This document shows, piece after piece, positions 62,352 to 64,000 of a stretch of DNA of 64,000 nt (the stretch's first letter is position 1; each line of letters opens with the position of its first letter). The translations under genes were made by a program, and so were the position numbers. The stretch is from GWF2-38-69 sp965228125 (GTDB lineage Bacteria; Verrucomicrobiota; Lentisphaeria; Victivallales; GWF2-38-69), in the NCBI GenBank assembly GCA_965228125.1, contig OZ245791.1, positions 2,542,001-2,606,000 of the forward strand, written 5' to 3'. Below the pieces are notes generated by a model, which searched no databases, was not told the DNA's origin, and saw only the letters and a list, made by a program, of their open reading frames with translations.

Positions 62352-62428
62352 GGGGCCTTAGCTCAGCTGGCTAGAGCGTCAGCTTTGCAAGCTGAATGTC
62401 AAGGGTTCGAATCCCTTAGGCTCCACCA
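62352..62428 (+). tRNA. tRNA-Ala(UGC)
   Basis: In the 16S-23S spacer. The acceptor stem GGGGCCT/AGGCTCC includes the G3-U70 pair that identifies alanine tRNA. The anticodon loop holds TGC, and CCA is encoded. Confidence 0.97.
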
Positions 62429-62490
62429 TACACGATCTTAATATATAAAGCAGCGGCGATATACGGTTTTTTTACCAGTGATCCCGTTTA

Positions 62491-62567
62491 GGGCGTATAG
62501 CTCAGTTGGTTAGAGCGCGTCCCTGATAAGGACGAGGTCCTTGGTTCAAATCCAAGTACGCCCACCA
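62491..62567 (+). tRNA. tRNA-Ile(GAU)
   Basis: Second tRNA of the spacer: acceptor GGGCGTA/TACGCCC, anticodon GAT in CTGATAA, T arm CTTGG-TTCAAAT-CCAAG, encoded CCA. The order Ala-Ile is the reverse of that in E. coli. Confidence 0.97.
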
Positions 62568-62737
62568 TTTATCATGGTAGTTGTTTTATGTAGGTGTTCT
62601 TTGAAAATTGGAAGATAAGTCAAGTTTTTCCTATATGGTAATATATTTATTATAACTACTATAAGGTAAGAATGACAACTTTGCATAAAAAGATAGAATT
62701 AATGACTAAGAGATCTTAACTAAAAAGTTTTCTTGGT

Positions 62738-64000
<1,263 letters not shown>

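Overview
The window is a bacterial chromosome segment, fairly AT-rich, from a Gram-negative-type cell: it encodes lipoproteins, Sec signal peptides, a periplasmic-type membrane-fusion fragment and RNase E/G. The 16S rRNA gene begins with the GGATTAGGCATGCAAGTCGAACG-type leader seen in planctomycete/Omnitrophica/Lentisphaerae-like (PVC-related) lineages. I would not place it more precisely without a tree. The gene set suggests an oligosaccharide-fermenting, probably anaerobic bacterium (NifU/NifS Fe-S assembly, iron-sulfur flavoprotein, CCG-domain protein).

Layout. 1-7.2 kb is an accessory block: a truncated IS5-type transposase, a 1563-residue nuclease-STAND NTPase resembling Avs antiviral proteins, a serine recombinase, an unrecognised gene, and 3' halves of two different tRNA genes (Arg-UCU and Met-CAU) that look like integration scars. 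7.4-11.2 kb holds fmt, rng and an M48 CAAX-protease-like gene. 11.2-11.8 kb is a decayed IS4/IS1634-type transposase.

12-26 kb is one long minus-strand operon for oligosaccharide (probably mannoside) use. It runs XRE regulator, GH130, solute-binding protein, two permeases, two tandem secreted (alpha/alpha)6 glycosidase-like proteins, a lipoprotein, a second GH130, a DUF1861 protein and a MalK-type ATPase. It is divergent from a GH13 glucosidase, and the shared promoter region carries two copies of TGTTGT-N8-ACAACA, the likely operators of the XRE protein.

28-44 kb is mostly housekeeping: a beta-CASP nuclease, a MscS channel divergent from a BCCT osmolyte transporter, rsmI, a lipase-like lipoprotein with a DUF4105 protein, class I aldolase fbaB, an iron-sulfur flavoprotein, an NtrB/NtrC-like two-component system with a small secreted protein gene between its partners, and proS.

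44.2-45.4 kb contains no credible protein gene but has the hallmarks of a giant structured RNA of about 1.1-1.2 kb. A 15-bp helix pairs positions 44280-44294 with 45368-45382 and is followed directly by eight U residues. Many strong local hairpins lie inside, several closed by A-rich or GNRA loops. This is the best candidate for something undescribed.

45.4-59.9 kb carries a lipase-like hydrolase, MgtC, a SpoIIE/RsbU phosphatase, an IS graveyard, a 1.7-kb mini-island bounded by a 22-bp repeat of the tRNA-Arg(CCU) 3' end, nifS-nifU-rrf2, nadE and several enzymes. The window ends with an rRNA operon: 16S, tRNA-Ala(UGC), tRNA-Ile(GAU) and the first part of 23S.
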